The translations under genes and the position numbers were made by a program. The notes under the pieces are model-generated. The model was not told the origin of the DNA and searched no databases. It saw nothing but the letters and a program-made list of their open reading frames with translations. Shown here piece after piece: positions 1 to 7,908 of a DNA stretch of 17,514 nucleotides. Origin of the DNA: Pseudomonadota bacterium (GTDB lineage Bacteria > Pseudomonadota > Gammaproteobacteria > Acidithiobacillales > Acidithiobacillaceae); the NCBI GenBank assembly GCA_021827445.1, contig JAKAVW010000026.1, positions 1-17,514 on the forward strand, given 5' to 3'. The stretch's first letter is position 1; the number at the start of each line of letters is the position of its first letter.

Positions 1-146
1 TTCCGCCGAACTCATACTCAGGTGCGTTCAGATAGAGAGTCGGCAGCAGAATTTCATGATTGGGCTGACAGACCAATCCCCCCGCATTGTAAATCGGGGT
101 ATTAGTGGCGGCCTTATCCGCATTAATCAACGCGTTAGTGCTGTTG
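1..146. repeat. Left copy of terminal direct repeat (circular-contig overlap)
   Basis: These bases recur at 17372-17514. The two copies match throughout except that this copy has three extra bases near position 18. An open reading frame continues through both copies in the same frame, so the repeat is best explained as the overlap produced by assembling a circular (or circularly permuted) molecule. The unit length is about 17.37 kb. Confidence 0.9.
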
Positions 147-433
147 GTTCCCGGCGCTCCCCCGGCCCACAATATGCTGACCGGGCCGAAAAACCGACGC
201 ACCCAGGCGGAACCGATCGGCGCGCCAACGGGGACGATGACCGTACAATCATCATCGGCGATTGCCACCGCCAGGCCGGTCATCCAGGTAAACGATCCGC
301 CGCCGCCGTCGAACGGAGTCGCCCGGTTCAGCAACAGGCCATTGGGCGTTCTGTTGGGCGGAATACCTGCCGCTCGCATGGCGGCCAGGGTGTTAAAAAC
401 CGCAGTCGCCCCGGATGGATTGTAAATTCCCAT
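1..433 (-). CDS. Beta-helix receptor-binding spike, N-terminal part (continues at 17514)
   Basis: This is the first 144 codons of a protein that continues at the other end of the window (16413-17514); the joined product is about 462 residues. The start is ATG at 433, preceded by GAGGG in the tail of the upstream gene. The N-terminus has the layout common at the head of phage spike and pectate-lyase-like proteins: a helix around residues 12-22 (FNTLAAMRAAG), a DGGGGSFTW segment around 42-50, an ADDD turn, then a SAWVRRF segment around 80. In phages that layout precedes a trimeric right-handed beta-helix. The protein follows the beta-rich structural genes and precedes the lysis genes, as expected for a host-recognition spike. 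Receptor binding is inferred; no enzymatic site was identified. Confidence 0.72.
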   Translation of the reverse strand, partial: MGIYNPSGATAVFNTLAAMRAAGIPPNRTPNGLLLNRATPFDGGGGSFTWMTGLAVAIADDDCTVIVPVGAPIGSAWVRRFFGPVSILWAGGAPGTNSTNALINADKAATNTPIYNAGGLVCQPNHEILLPTLYLNAPEYEFGG

Positions 434-436
434 AGC

Positions 437-904
437 TCAGCCCTCGACAATCGCCACGATCACATCAGCCACCATTGCAACCGCAAATACCGCAGTGTTC
501 GGTGCTGGGGTTTTTATTTCGTATGAACCTCCCGCCAGGATCGGCACTCCAACCGGTTTTCCCAGGGAATTCAGACTCGCCCCCTGGAACATCCCGAATT
601 GCAGATAGATCGTGTTATTGAGGTCCTTGTTGCTTATGGTTAGATATTTCCGATCCGATTTTGCTCCCACCAATTGGGAGCCATTCACTGTCGCCACCAC
701 GTCCCGGGATGTAAATGCCGAATTATCCGGCTGCTCCTTGAGCACAACCGGAGTCGTCAATGACACCGGAGTCGATCCGGGCGGAACCTGCGGAATTGTC
801 GGCAGGTTCAGCCCCTCAATTCCACTCGATGTGGCCTCCCTCTCAGGCAGATTCTGTATGCGCCGCTGCGCCTGCACATCCGGTTGATATCGGATAATCG
901 ACAT
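437..904 (-). CDS. Beta-rich minor structural protein
   Basis: This is a 155-residue soluble protein. The start at 904 has a near-perfect Shine-Dalgarno (GGAGGTGA) a few bases upstream. Residues 1-55 are Pro-rich and probably extended. From about residue 70 on the pattern alternates as in a small beta sandwich, with the segments KYLTISNKDLNNTIYLQFG and PILAGGSYEIKTPAPNTAVF. That arrangement is frequent in small phage virion proteins of the head or spike base. It lies between the 149-residue beta protein and the spike, so a spike-anchoring or capsid-decorating role is plausible. The function is inferred from context and composition; I do not recognise a named family. Confidence 0.7.
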   Translation of the reverse strand: MSIIRYQPDVQAQRRIQNLPEREATSSGIEGLNLPTIPQVPPGSTPVSLTTPVVLKEQPDNSAFTSRDVVATVNGSQLVGAKSDRKYLTISNKDLNNTIYLQFGMFQGASLNSLGKPVGVPILAGGSYEIKTPAPNTAVFAVAMVADVIVAIVEG

Positions 905-942
905 AACTCACCTCCGGTCCTGTTTCTGGATCACGCTCCAGG

Positions 943-1392
943 CTACGAGGATTTGAAATAGTTTTTGCCGATAAACGACATGTACCAGGTCAGCGGATTA
1001 CCCGCTCCTCGCTTGTCCGTCAGCGCCACCTGCAGCAGCCCTCCGCCCTTGATCAGGTACGGACGCGGCAGAATGAATGGCTGCTGCGCTGTCCCGAACA
1101 GGTTAGAGGGATGCGTCGGACCGGCCATGAACGCAGCACTCGATCCGCTATCGCTCAACTGCACCAGCGACCAGGGTACTGGAACCAGCGCATAGGTGGT
1201 CGTATCGATCACGGACAACGTCAATTGCTGGATCAAAAAATCCGCCTGGCTGTTGATCGCGATATTAAACAGGAGCCCTGCCGTTCCGAATGCGACCGCG
1301 TCGAATTCGGCCGGATAACTGAAAAACTTGACCAGGGCATAGTCCGGCTGTTGTGACTGCACGCCGGCACGCAGATTGTTTGGATTAGGCAT
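943..1392 (-). CDS. Putative beta-sandwich capsid or penton protein
   Basis: This is a 149-residue protein starting at ATG 1392, with GAGGA about eight bases upstream. It has no membrane segment and no long helix. The pattern is that of a single beta domain: a strand around residues 38-60 (LLFNIAINSQADFLIQQLTLSVI), a GTAQQPFILPRPYLI segment around 100-114, and a closing LTWYMSFIGKNYF strand. It sits directly downstream of the main capsid candidate. By analogy with tailless phages that build shells from jelly-roll proteins, it could be a second capsid protein or the vertex protein. That role is an inference. Confidence 0.68.
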   Translation of the reverse strand: MPNPNNLRAGVQSQQPDYALVKFFSYPAEFDAVAFGTAGLLFNIAINSQADFLIQQLTLSVIDTTTYALVPVPWSLVQLSDSGSSAAFMAGPTHPSNLFGTAQQPFILPRPYLIKGGGLLQVALTDKRGAGNPLTWYMSFIGKNYFKSS

Positions 1393-1515
1393 TTTACTGT
1401 CCTCAGTATCCCAACTTTATTAAAAATGGTCCGGGCATCCAGGATGGGGAGCCAGATGCCCGAACCCGGCGCAACAGTGGTCCTACTCACCACGTGCGCC
1501 CAACCTAAGTGCCTC

Positions 1516-2175
1516 TTACTGCACATTCCTCACGATATATCCGTTTAAGCGGCAACCAATGCGTCCGGCCTTCCCGGACGGCAGTGGGACCAGCGCCGGC
1601 CAGTACAGCGTCACATCGAAATTCTGATTCGATGGGATGTACAGGCCTGTCACGTCATAGGGCATTCCCGCGCCCGCCGCATAGGAGAATGTTCCGACCG
1701 TTTCGGCCGCCGGCAGTGCGATCGCTATGGACGATGACACATACAGGCGTCCCGAGCTCGGGAACATCTCCAGCGGAGCGTCGACCAGATACGGTTTGTT
1801 CCCGATCGTCAGGATCAGAAACGCTCCGTAACCGAGCGCGGCATTCACATCGTCGGCATACGATGCCCCGGTGGCTATCGGAGCGGCACCCTCGGTATAA
1901 ATGGATGCTCCGCTCTGGAACGGAATTTCGATTCCGGTCAGTGCGAACAGCGTGCCGGCGGGGAACTGGCCCGCTGCCTGCATGTTGGTATCGGCCTGTG
2001 TTTTTCCATTCGCCCCTGCCGGGCTCTGGAAAAACTTGATGCTTTGCTGTCCGGCTGCCAGATACTGCGCAAAATCATATTGCGGCTGCCAGATGATTTC
2101 CTTGACTCCGTTCACACTCACATTTGCCTGCCGCAACTGCTGCACGGTAGGACTTGGTTTCCATGGACTGCTCAT
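1516..2175 (-). CDS. Candidate major capsid protein (jelly-roll-like)
   Basis: This is a 219-residue protein. I place the start at ATG 2175 because the in-frame GTG at 2184 is part of its Shine-Dalgarno (GAGGTG, six-base spacer). The protein is beta-rich, has no membrane segment, and ends in a hydrophobic strand and the tail NGYIVRNVQ. Landmarks are DTN (62-64) followed by GQFPAGTLFALTGIEI, GYGAFLILTIGNKPY (115-129), a FPSSGRLYV segment, and PSNQNFDVTLYW (181-192). The same landmarks recur in the protein at 10489-11025, which marks a family. Its size, place at the head of the beta-rich structural genes and good ribosome site suit a shell protein. The capsid role is inferred; a structure prediction would test it. 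Confidence 0.65.
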   Translation of the reverse strand: MSSPWKPSPTVQQLRQANVSVNGVKEIIWQPQYDFAQYLAAGQQSIKFFQSPAGANGKTQADTNMQAAGQFPAGTLFALTGIEIPFQSGASIYTEGAAPIATGASYADDVNAALGYGAFLILTIGNKPYLVDAPLEMFPSSGRLYVSSSIAIALPAAETVGTFSYAAGAGMPYDVTGLYIPSNQNFDVTLYWPALVPLPSGKAGRIGCRLNGYIVRNVQ

Positions 2176-2256
2176 ATTGTTCACCTCGTTGAGTATTTTC
2201 TGATGTTACTCAGAGTTTCAACGCCGGTTGCGCTCTGTGGCACCTGGCTCCCAACC

Positions 2257-2916
2257 TCAACCCACGCCCTGGCTCGATGCGGCATTCACCAGCTCGGCAT
2301 ACGATCCCGGGCCCTCGATGTACTCGCCCATTCCGCCTCCGGATTGCGGCGATTCGAGTACCGGCGCATTTCCCTGCCATCCCAGGCCCGGCTGCTGCGG
2401 CTGCGGAACTCCGGTGGTGATGTACTCACCCAGCCCCAGCGACGGCATGGCGGTCGCCAGCATGCCCTTAGCGGCCTCATGGATCACTGTGATCAGGCCG
2501 CCTTCCGCGATCATCACCGCAGTGCGCTTTTTGATCACCTTCTCCGCCACAAATCCCAGCGCCAATGCCAGCACGGCTTTGAATCCGTACATCGCGTACC
2601 CGGACTGCAGGCTGGTTGGCAGATAGCCATTCGCTTTGGCCGCCACCACATCCAGCACCAGCGCGCCGCCTGCGCCCACGACCGAGTCGGTGAGCTGCTG
2701 GGTTACCGGGACCATGTAGCTCCCGGGATTGCGCCGGCGGCGGCGCGTGATCCGGCCCACAGCGGAATGCCGCTTGTGATGCCGGCGTTTTGGATTATGC
2801 CTGCGGCCCTTGCCGAAATACGCGGCCTGCAGTGCACTCATTTTCCGGCGAGCGCGGCGCTTCTTATGGCGGCGGCCACTCCGACCCGGATTCATCAACA
2901 AAATAGGCTGTGTCAT
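2257..2916 (-). CDS. Arg/Lys-rich virion protein with hydrophobic helices
   Basis: This is a 219-residue protein. The start is ATG 2916 with GAGAGGG and TAGGA upstream; an earlier in-frame start would lie further inside the preceding gene, which it already overlaps after that gene's stop at 2933 is considered. Residues 1-70 are extremely basic, with runs such as HKKRRARRK, NPKRRHHKRH and ITRRRRRNPG. Hydrophobic segments follow (about 85-100 and 115-135), then a Gly/Pro/Gln-rich C-terminus. The layout suggests a nucleic-acid-neutralising tail joined to a membrane-associated body, as expected for an internal virion protein that contacts the genome under a lipid layer. No enzyme motif is visible. 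The role is inferred. Confidence 0.7.
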   Translation of the reverse strand: MTQPILLMNPGRSGRRHKKRRARRKMSALQAAYFGKGRRHNPKRRHHKRHSAVGRITRRRRRNPGSYMVPVTQQLTDSVVGAGGALVLDVVAAKANGYLPTSLQSGYAMYGFKAVLALALGFVAEKVIKKRTAVMIAEGGLITVIHEAAKGMLATAMPSLGLGEYITTGVPQPQQPGLGWQGNAPVLESPQSGGGMGEYIEGPGSYAELVNAASSQGVG

Positions 2917-2932
2917 TTTCCTACCCTCTCTG

Positions 2933-3700
2933 TCAGCGATCGACAAATCCTCGATCGGTAAACCTGAAACTCCCGCCGGAGGTCAGGATGGTTTTCCCGT
3001 CATGGCTCACGCCCAACAGCGGCCGGGATGCTCTCTTGAATTCGTGTGCGTAACTCTCGGTCTTTCCGTTTCGTTTCGTGGTATAGGCGATGGCGTCCAG
3101 CGATCCGATTTTAATCCCCACGTCCACCGGCTTCACATCCACCTCCTCGATGTGCTGTGGTTCCATCCCGGTAAAATCCCGATACAACTCCGTCGCCTTC
3201 CTGATTTTCTCGTACTTGGACGCGGGCACCGGATTCCGATTCCGGATTGCCATCTGGATATTGCTCCGCATACCCTGCAGAGCGCCATTGCCAGCCACCA
3301 CCACGTACATACTGATTCCGCGTTCCTCCAATTTTCTCATTACCTGCCTGGCCACATGCCCCGCCATCGCCTGCGTGGGATAAAGCACTGCTCGTTTTCT
3401 TCCTTCTTTTCCCGCTCGCAATGCCGCTCCGTCCCATAGATACAATTTTCCTTTTTTCCCTGGCTGCGGCCAGTGAAGTGCCGTCACCACGTAGAGATTC
3501 GTCCGATTACGATCCCCTAACCGTCCTGGATTTTTCTTTTTCGGACCTGCGCGCATTCCCCCGGAATGACTGCGTTTAAATGCCTTCCTCGCCGTGCTCA
3601 TGGCCGCAGCCACGGCCTGCGTGGCCGGATAACCCTCACGCCGCATCCTGGCTATATTTTCCGAAATCGTTTTTTTCGAATAACCCTTTTTCAGCGGCAT
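2933..3700 (-). CDS. Two-part basic phage protein (MPLKKG N-terminal module)
   Basis: This is a 255-residue protein starting at ATG 3700, with GGGAGG eight bases upstream. The first 45 residues form a self-contained basic helical module (MPLKKGYSKKTISENI... EGYPATQAVAAAM) of a type I associate with short stand-alone proteins in small phage genomes. A Lys/Arg-rich linker (about 45-70) leads to an alpha/beta region around 70-150. A C-terminal beta module of about 90 residues follows, with LYRDFTGMEP near its start and GGSFRFTDRGFVD at its end. Its place among membrane and capsid genes suggests a virion or assembly role. No catalytic motif is evident, and the biochemical function is unknown. Confidence 0.72.
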   Translation of the reverse strand: MPLKKGYSKKTISENIARMRREGYPATQAVAAAMSTARKAFKRSHSGGMRAGPKKKNPGRLGDRNRTNLYVVTALHWPQPGKKGKLYLWDGAALRAGKEGRKRAVLYPTQAMAGHVARQVMRKLEERGISMYVVVAGNGALQGMRSNIQMAIRNRNPVPASKYEKIRKATELYRDFTGMEPQHIEEVDVKPVDVGIKIGSLDAIAYTTKRNGKTESYAHEFKRASRPLLGVSHDGKTILTSGGSFRFTDRGFVDR

Positions 3701-3703
3701 GAC

Positions 3704-4060
3704 TCATCCTCCCGGTAACGGCGATCCGGTCGCATCGGACGGAACCCCGCCATTAAATTGCTCATCGTAATAATATTCCGCCACGTCCGCTGGGTCGAAC
3801 ATGGTGTACGTTTTCACCGTCCCATCCGGGAATCTCAGGTAATCGTGCGTTGCACCGTAAAAACTCGAACCGATGCTGCCGGATGTCGATCCCGTCAACG
3901 CTGTAAACGTCGCATTGGCCCCCTGATTAAATATATTCTGCTGGTTCAGCGGATTTACCGCCTGCAGGGCCTTCGCAGCCTGGCTCTTCGCCAGAAAATA
4001 CAATCCCGCGATCACGGCCCCCGCAGCCAGCCAACCCGTCGCCGTGCTCGGAGCTTTCAC
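3704..4060 (-). CDS. Small single-TM virion protein
   Basis: This is a 118-residue protein. The start is GTG at 4060, which overlaps the stop of the upstream gene as GTGA; GGAGG lies five bases before it. A longer GTG start at 4072 would place that ribosome site inside the coding sequence, so I prefer the shorter form. Residues 8-26 form one hydrophobic helix (GWLAAGAVIAGLYFLAKS). The rest is soluble, with a Tyr/Asp-rich stretch (DPADVAEYYYDEQF). It looks like an N-anchored membrane protein of the particle. The family is not recognised. Confidence 0.65.
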   Translation of the reverse strand: MKAPSTATGWLAAGAVIAGLYFLAKSQAAKALQAVNPLNQQNIFNQGANATFTALTGSTSGSIGSSFYGATHDYLRFPDGTVKTYTMFDPADVAEYYYDEQFNGGVPSDATGSPLPGG

Positions 4061-4617
4061 CTCTTCCTCCACCAGCGACGCACCGCCGGCCAGACGAATA
4101 CCAACACCAATCCACCAGTCAACACGATGGCGGTCCAGGATACACCCGAAACCCCAACTCCATCCAACGTTCCCAGTCCGCCTACACCCGAGGCGGAGGT
4201 ACGTCCCTGCCCTCCGCCTCCGGATTGCATTGCACCGATAAACATCCTATAGCGCCTCATCATCGAGGTCAGTGCTGCGTACATCCCGATGCTCACGGCT
4301 GCGGTCAACTGATTCACGACATCCGCACGCCTTCCTCCCACCAGCGCCAGAATCCACGCCGCCGACTGGTCGTATATCCCGGTCACCGTCTGCATGGAAA
4401 TGGCCAACTTGCGCATATCCTCCAGCAACTTCTCGAACTGCAATCGCATGGATTTCGGAATCATCGGCCTCATTTCCAGCATGTGGGCATAGGCCGCCGC
4501 CAGATCGCGTGCCTTCGCACGCAGTGCATCCGGCGTCACCGCACGCGAGTTCAATTTTGGGTTGATTCCGGCGGCGGCCATCAGCCTCTCCATTAACCCC
4601 CTGTCCATTGCGATCAT
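4057..4617 (-). CDS. Helical virion protein with C-terminal membrane anchor
   Basis: This is a 186-residue protein whose ATG at 4617 overlaps the preceding stop as ATGA; a second in-frame ATG at 4608 is a possible alternative. Residues 1-125 are helical and basic, with several Met/Leu/Arg-rich amphipathic stretches. Residues 130-155 form a Gly/Ser-rich linker. A C-terminal hydrophobic helix (SWTAIVLTGGLVLVFVW) ends in the positively charged tail RRWWRKR. This is a tail-anchored topology shared with the neighbouring 182-residue protein. An inner-membrane virion protein is the likely role, inferred from topology and context. Confidence 0.7.
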   Translation of the reverse strand: MIAMDRGLMERLMAAAGINPKLNSRAVTPDALRAKARDLAAAYAHMLEMRPMIPKSMRLQFEKLLEDMRKLAISMQTVTGIYDQSAAWILALVGGRRADVVNQLTAAVSIGMYAALTSMMRRYRMFIGAMQSGGGGQGRTSASGVGGLGTLDGVGVSGVSWTAIVLTGGLVLVFVWPAVRRWWRKR

Positions 4618-5162
4618 TTCCTGCGTTTCTTTTTCATCACCACCACCGCCCCTACGGCCACCACGCCCACGATCCCGATGATCAACATGGGCGACATGGA
4701 ACTCACTGAGGACAGCATGCCCACTCCGGACGACGGCTGCCCGTTTGCGTTCACGTTGTAGGCCGGATACCCGGATGCCAGCGCATTATTCTGCGCATTC
4801 ATGGTGTTAATGGCCGCACGCGTGCCCACGTATGTGGTCGCCAGGCTCTGCAGGAAACTGCCCACTCCGCTGAAAATATCCCCGGCAGTCGATGCGCTTC
4901 CTGAACTCTGCCCCAGACCCGACACCCCTCCCTGTGCCTGGCTCTGCAGCGATACCCCCACGTCCGAGAGCGCGACAATCAATCCGATCAGCTCTGTCGG
5001 AGTCAGGGTCGTGATCATGGATTTCGGCAGCAGACCGTGCGCTTTGGCCGCCTCCACCAGCTTCGATACAAATGCCTTGAATAGCGCAGGCTGGTATTTC
5101 TGCACCCATGCCAGATGCGATGCCAGGACTCCGATCTCTTGTGTCGTCAGTTTCGCGTTCAT
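4614..5162 (-). CDS. Tail-anchored virion protein
   Basis: This is a 182-residue protein. The start is ATG 5162, with GAGG eight bases upstream lying across the stop of the previous gene (5173); the frame is open further upstream but without a good start site. Residues 1-75 are helical (MNAKLTTQEIGVLASHL...). A Gly/Ser/Ala-rich low-complexity region follows at about 78-145. The C-terminal helix SPMLIIGIVGVVAVGAVVVM ends in KKKRRK. The pattern (soluble head, flexible linker, one C-terminal membrane helix, basic tail) repeats in the next gene. It is probably a component of the virion membrane, inferred from topology. Confidence 0.7.
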   Translation of the reverse strand: MNAKLTTQEIGVLASHLAWVQKYQPALFKAFVSKLVEAAKAHGLLPKSMITTLTPTELIGLIVALSDVGVSLQSQAQGGVSGLGQSSGSASTAGDIFSGVGSFLQSLATTYVGTRAAINTMNAQNNALASGYPAYNVNANGQPSSGVGMLSSVSSMSPMLIIGIVGVVAVGAVVVMKKKRRK

Positions 5163-5172
5163 AACTCGTACC

Positions 5173-6291
5173 TCACAGCAGTAAAACCGCGCCGCCGGCG
5201 GCGGCAGCCAATAATACGATGGGGAACCAGGATATACCGGACTTGCCAGATGTTGCCACCCGGGCCTGATTCTGCGCTGCACCCGATACTCCCATACCCC
5301 CCGCCCCCACAAATGTTCCTCCCGATGATCCCGATACCAACGGAGCCAGGGTTGAAACCGTTCCCACCACCTGACCGGCAGTGGATACGATCCCCTGTGC
5401 GCTCTTCATCGAGCCAATCAATCCACCACCACCGGACGCAGAATTCAACGCGGTACTCAATGGCGAGATCGAGGTTCCGATGCTGCCTGTGGTTTCCAGC
5501 ACTGGCGTCAATTTCTGAATATTCAAACCCGTGTTCAGCGCTGCATTGGACAGATTAATGTTGGTGGGAGCCAGAGCACTACTACTGCCCGCTGCCGATA
5601 TCCCCCCTTCCGCCACTGCTGCCGTTCCGATGATCACACCCATTTCCACCAGAGGTTTCAGCCAGTACATCCACAGTGATTGCGGGATTACCCCGTGGGC
5701 ATACAAATCGGTCTGGATTTTCGCCGCTGTCGCCTTCGTCAGCTGCAGATCACCTTGGACCAACGATCCCACCAGCGCACCCGGCGACGGATACGGGTCG
5801 CCATACACAGGATAGGTTTTCCCAGCGCTCTGGAATGTTGCATTCCCATATTTAGACTGCAGTCCCTGCAAAATCTGGAAGATGGCCTGCGCCGGAAAAT
5901 TTCCCGTGCGGATTCCGCCATACCAGGCCCTGGCCTGTGGGATGGGAACGTACTGGAAGAAATGGTTCACGTCCGCCAGAGTCAGCGTGACATATCCGTT
6001 GTTCTGATAGATTTTGTCGTATGGATACCAGGGATAGTTTTTCCCGTATTTGGCCCACACGTTCAGGACAGCCTGAGTCACCGATCCGTTTATCGATCCG
6101 GCCAACGCCGCCACCGGACTCAACTTCATCGAGGCGATCAGCCCATGCCCCTTATTCTGACTGATAAATCCCTGAGCCGGACCAGCGCCGCGTTCCGCCT
6201 GCATGTGAATGCGCGGTCCGACGCCCTGTCCCAATGTCCCCAGCCCTGGAGGCAGACGATGATCGCGATCCGATGAGAGGATGGCTGGCAT
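5173..6291 (-). CDS. Large structural protein with C-terminal membrane helix
   Basis: This is a 372-residue protein. Its ATG at 6291 overlaps the preceding stop as TGATG, so it is translationally coupled to the transglutaminase-like gene. Residues 55-215 form a compact Tyr/Trp-rich domain (YGKNYPWYPYDKIYQNNGYVTLTLADVNHFF...). Residues 220-350 are low-complexity Ser/Gly/Ala/Thr. The end is a hydrophobic helix of about 19 residues (SWFPIVLLAAAAGGAVLLL) with no basic tail. The architecture suits a vertex or spike-support protein anchored in an internal membrane. I do not recognise the family. Confidence 0.68.
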   Translation of the reverse strand: MPAILSSDRDHRLPPGLGTLGQGVGPRIHMQAERGAGPAQGFISQNKGHGLIASMKLSPVAALAGSINGSVTQAVLNVWAKYGKNYPWYPYDKIYQNNGYVTLTLADVNHFFQYVPIPQARAWYGGIRTGNFPAQAIFQILQGLQSKYGNATFQSAGKTYPVYGDPYPSPGALVGSLVQGDLQLTKATAAKIQTDLYAHGVIPQSLWMYWLKPLVEMGVIIGTAAVAEGGISAAGSSSALAPTNINLSNAALNTGLNIQKLTPVLETTGSIGTSISPLSTALNSASGGGGLIGSMKSAQGIVSTAGQVVGTVSTLAPLVSGSSGGTFVGAGGMGVSGAAQNQARVATSGKSGISWFPIVLLAAAAGGAVLLL

Positions 6292-6800
6292 CAGTTATAC
6301 ACCACGATTCTATCCACAGACTTCGGAGTCCGGCCCATCGGCCACGGCTCCGTCGTCTCCATCGCCACCCATCTAGCGCCGATCTTGCTCTCGACAAAAA
6401 CGTGTGTAAAGTCCCCGCGCTTCCGGGAAATAGCCACAAACCGGGTCGGGTGGCCCAATAACTCCAACCCCGAGGCCAACAACACGGCCTGATCGTCGCA
6501 ATCCCCCTGCCCCTCCCGCAGGGTGTATTCCGGGGTCTGCAATGTCTCCACACCGCGAATATCGCGCACGTAACGGATATGGGACTGCACCCACGATACC
6601 AGCACATGGGCCTCTCCCACAAAATCCCTAGGCGGAATTCCACGAACCATCTGCAAGAAAAAATGCCGCAAAACCGGGTTCAGTTTTGCGGCACGCACGT
6701 ATTTTCGCATCAGCTTCAATGTCGCCAACGTTCCCGGAGCACCGTCCGAAACATAGGTCAGCGCCGCGACCAATGGCGTGTTATTGGGATTTTCCGACAC
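6291..6800 (-). CDS. Transglutaminase-like cysteine peptidase or cross-linking protein
   Basis: This is a 169-residue protein. The start is GTG 6800, 20 bases inside the end of the upstream gene, with GGAGGTAGAGGG upstream. It carries the core of the transglutaminase-like (papain-fold) superfamily: EGQGDCDDQAVLLASGLELLG with the candidate nucleophile Cys101, then GDFTHVFVE with His133, then RWVAMETTEPWPMG. In that last segment Glu148 stands where family members usually have the catalytic Asp. A helical segment of about 60 residues comes first. Members cleave or cross-link peptides through a Cys thioester. Here, next to virion genes, a maturation or assembly role is likely, but the substrate is unknown and the Glu substitution may alter activity. 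Confidence 0.82.
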   Translation of the reverse strand: MSENPNNTPLVAALTYVSDGAPGTLATLKLMRKYVRAAKLNPVLRHFFLQMVRGIPPRDFVGEAHVLVSWVQSHIRYVRDIRGVETLQTPEYTLREGQGDCDDQAVLLASGLELLGHPTRFVAISRKRGDFTHVFVESKIGARWVAMETTEPWPMGRTPKSVDRIVVYN

Positions 6801-7908
6801 CCAAGCCCTCTACCTCCCCATCCCCGTTACCCGCATCCTTCAGCAACTCTAGCACAGACAATCTCAGTTTTTCCAACCATCCCCGGAATCTCGCAGCGTG
6901 CGGATGAATCTCCACAATCAGGTCCACCAGACCTGTCTCCGAAAACACCTTCACCGCATCAAATCCATCCGGCAGTTTTCCAGCCATTGCCAGCGCGTCC
7001 ATCTGGTCCATGATCATGTTCGCATATGGGTCCACATCCGAGTCTATCGATGCCGGCAGCATCAACATCTGGAACTGCGGACGCAGGCTTGCTATGAACC
7101 CACTCAATCCCTTTGACTGATCCTCCACCACACTCACCTCCTGCAGCACATCCGGTTGTTTATGGATTATCTTGCCATCACCAGCATTCGATCCCGCATC
7201 CACTCCCGCCGCCTTCAATACGATTGTATTGATCGACGGAGCGAATTTATCAATCAGATGAATCCATTTCTGATCATCGCTATCCTCATCCTCCACCACC
7301 TCTCCGGCCAGGGCCTTCAATTTCGGCGCTATCCCCAGCACCCGGTCCAGCATGGCCATAGGATCGGATACCGCCTGTGTACCACGCAGTTTTTCCATGA
7401 CCGTGGCCAACACCAACATCTGCTTGTACGGGTCCACATCCATGGATCGATTCATATTCAATCGATCCGTAATACGCGTCTCCATATCACCTATAAATTT
7501 CGTCAGATGTGGCAGCAACACATCCATACCTGATGCCTGAGATACAGGAGCATCTTTCCGAAGCGGTGCCGCCACCATGATCTGCTCATTCCGTTTCAGA
7601 ACCTTATTCACCCGGATTCTCAGGCGATAAACCCCACTCGCCATCCCACGACTCACCAAATCATCCCTGAGACGCTCAATCATGGTGTCGTAATCCATCG
7701 CCCCAGGGTCGAACTTGAACAAATCCTCCAGCCGGTTACTACCCAAATCCCGATATACCTTGAAGCTGTATTTTTCCCCCTCCTCCAGCCGGTTCACGTA
7801 ATCCCCAAACGCCAGGTCCTCAATCGATACATCAGAAAGCGGGTCCTCCACTTCCATTTCCTCTCCCAAACCAATTGAAATCCTGGATTGTGTGGTTTTC
7901 TTGGCCAT
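6781..7908 (-). CDS. Acidic 375-residue protein heading the late unit
   Basis: This is a 375-residue soluble, acidic, mostly helical protein. The start is ATG 7908, six bases after a strong GGAGG; the frame is open upstream to 8007 but that extension runs into the leader and has no ribosome site. Residues 35-100 contain KYSFKVYRDLG and GVYRLRIRV strands. An amphipathic helical segment lies around 128-152. DVDPY followed by Met-rich helices occurs twice, at 157-161 and 291-295, which suggests an internal duplication. An Asp/Glu-rich stretch occurs near 205-212. As the first gene after the terminator and leader it may be abundant; a scaffold or assembly factor is possible. No Walker A motif is present, so it is not a standard packaging ATPase. 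Confidence 0.72.
   Translation of the reverse strand: MAKKTTQSRISIGLGEEMEVEDPLSDVSIEDLAFGDYVNRLEEGEKYSFKVYRDLGSNRLEDLFKFDPGAMDYDTMIERLRDDLVSRGMASGVYRLRIRVNKVLKRNEQIMVAAPLRKDAPVSQASGMDVLLPHLTKFIGDMETRITDRLNMNRSMDVDPYKQMLVLATVMEKLRGTQAVSDPMAMLDRVLGIAPKLKALAGEVVEDEDSDDQKWIHLIDKFAPSINTIVLKAAGVDAGSNAGDGKIIHKQPDVLQEVSVVEDQSKGLSGFIASLRPQFQMLMLPASIDSDVDPYANMIMDQMDALAMAGKLPDGFDAVKVFSETGLVDLIVEIHPHAARFRGWLEKLRLSVLELLKDAGNGDGEVEGLGVGKSQ

Noticed and set aside
1..146. True packaged direct terminal repeats of a linear genome
   Set aside because: The repeat is short and falls in the middle of the spike gene, which is continuous across it; assembly overlap of a circle explains it more simply.
2044..2961. 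305-codon open frame on the plus strand
   Set aside because: It lies opposite well-supported minus-strand genes with ribosome sites, is Arg/His/Leu-rich as expected for an antisense shadow, and has no motif.
6781..7908. Packaging ATPase as the 375-residue late protein
   Set aside because: No Walker A (GxxxxGK[ST]) or Walker B is visible here or in any other protein of the window.
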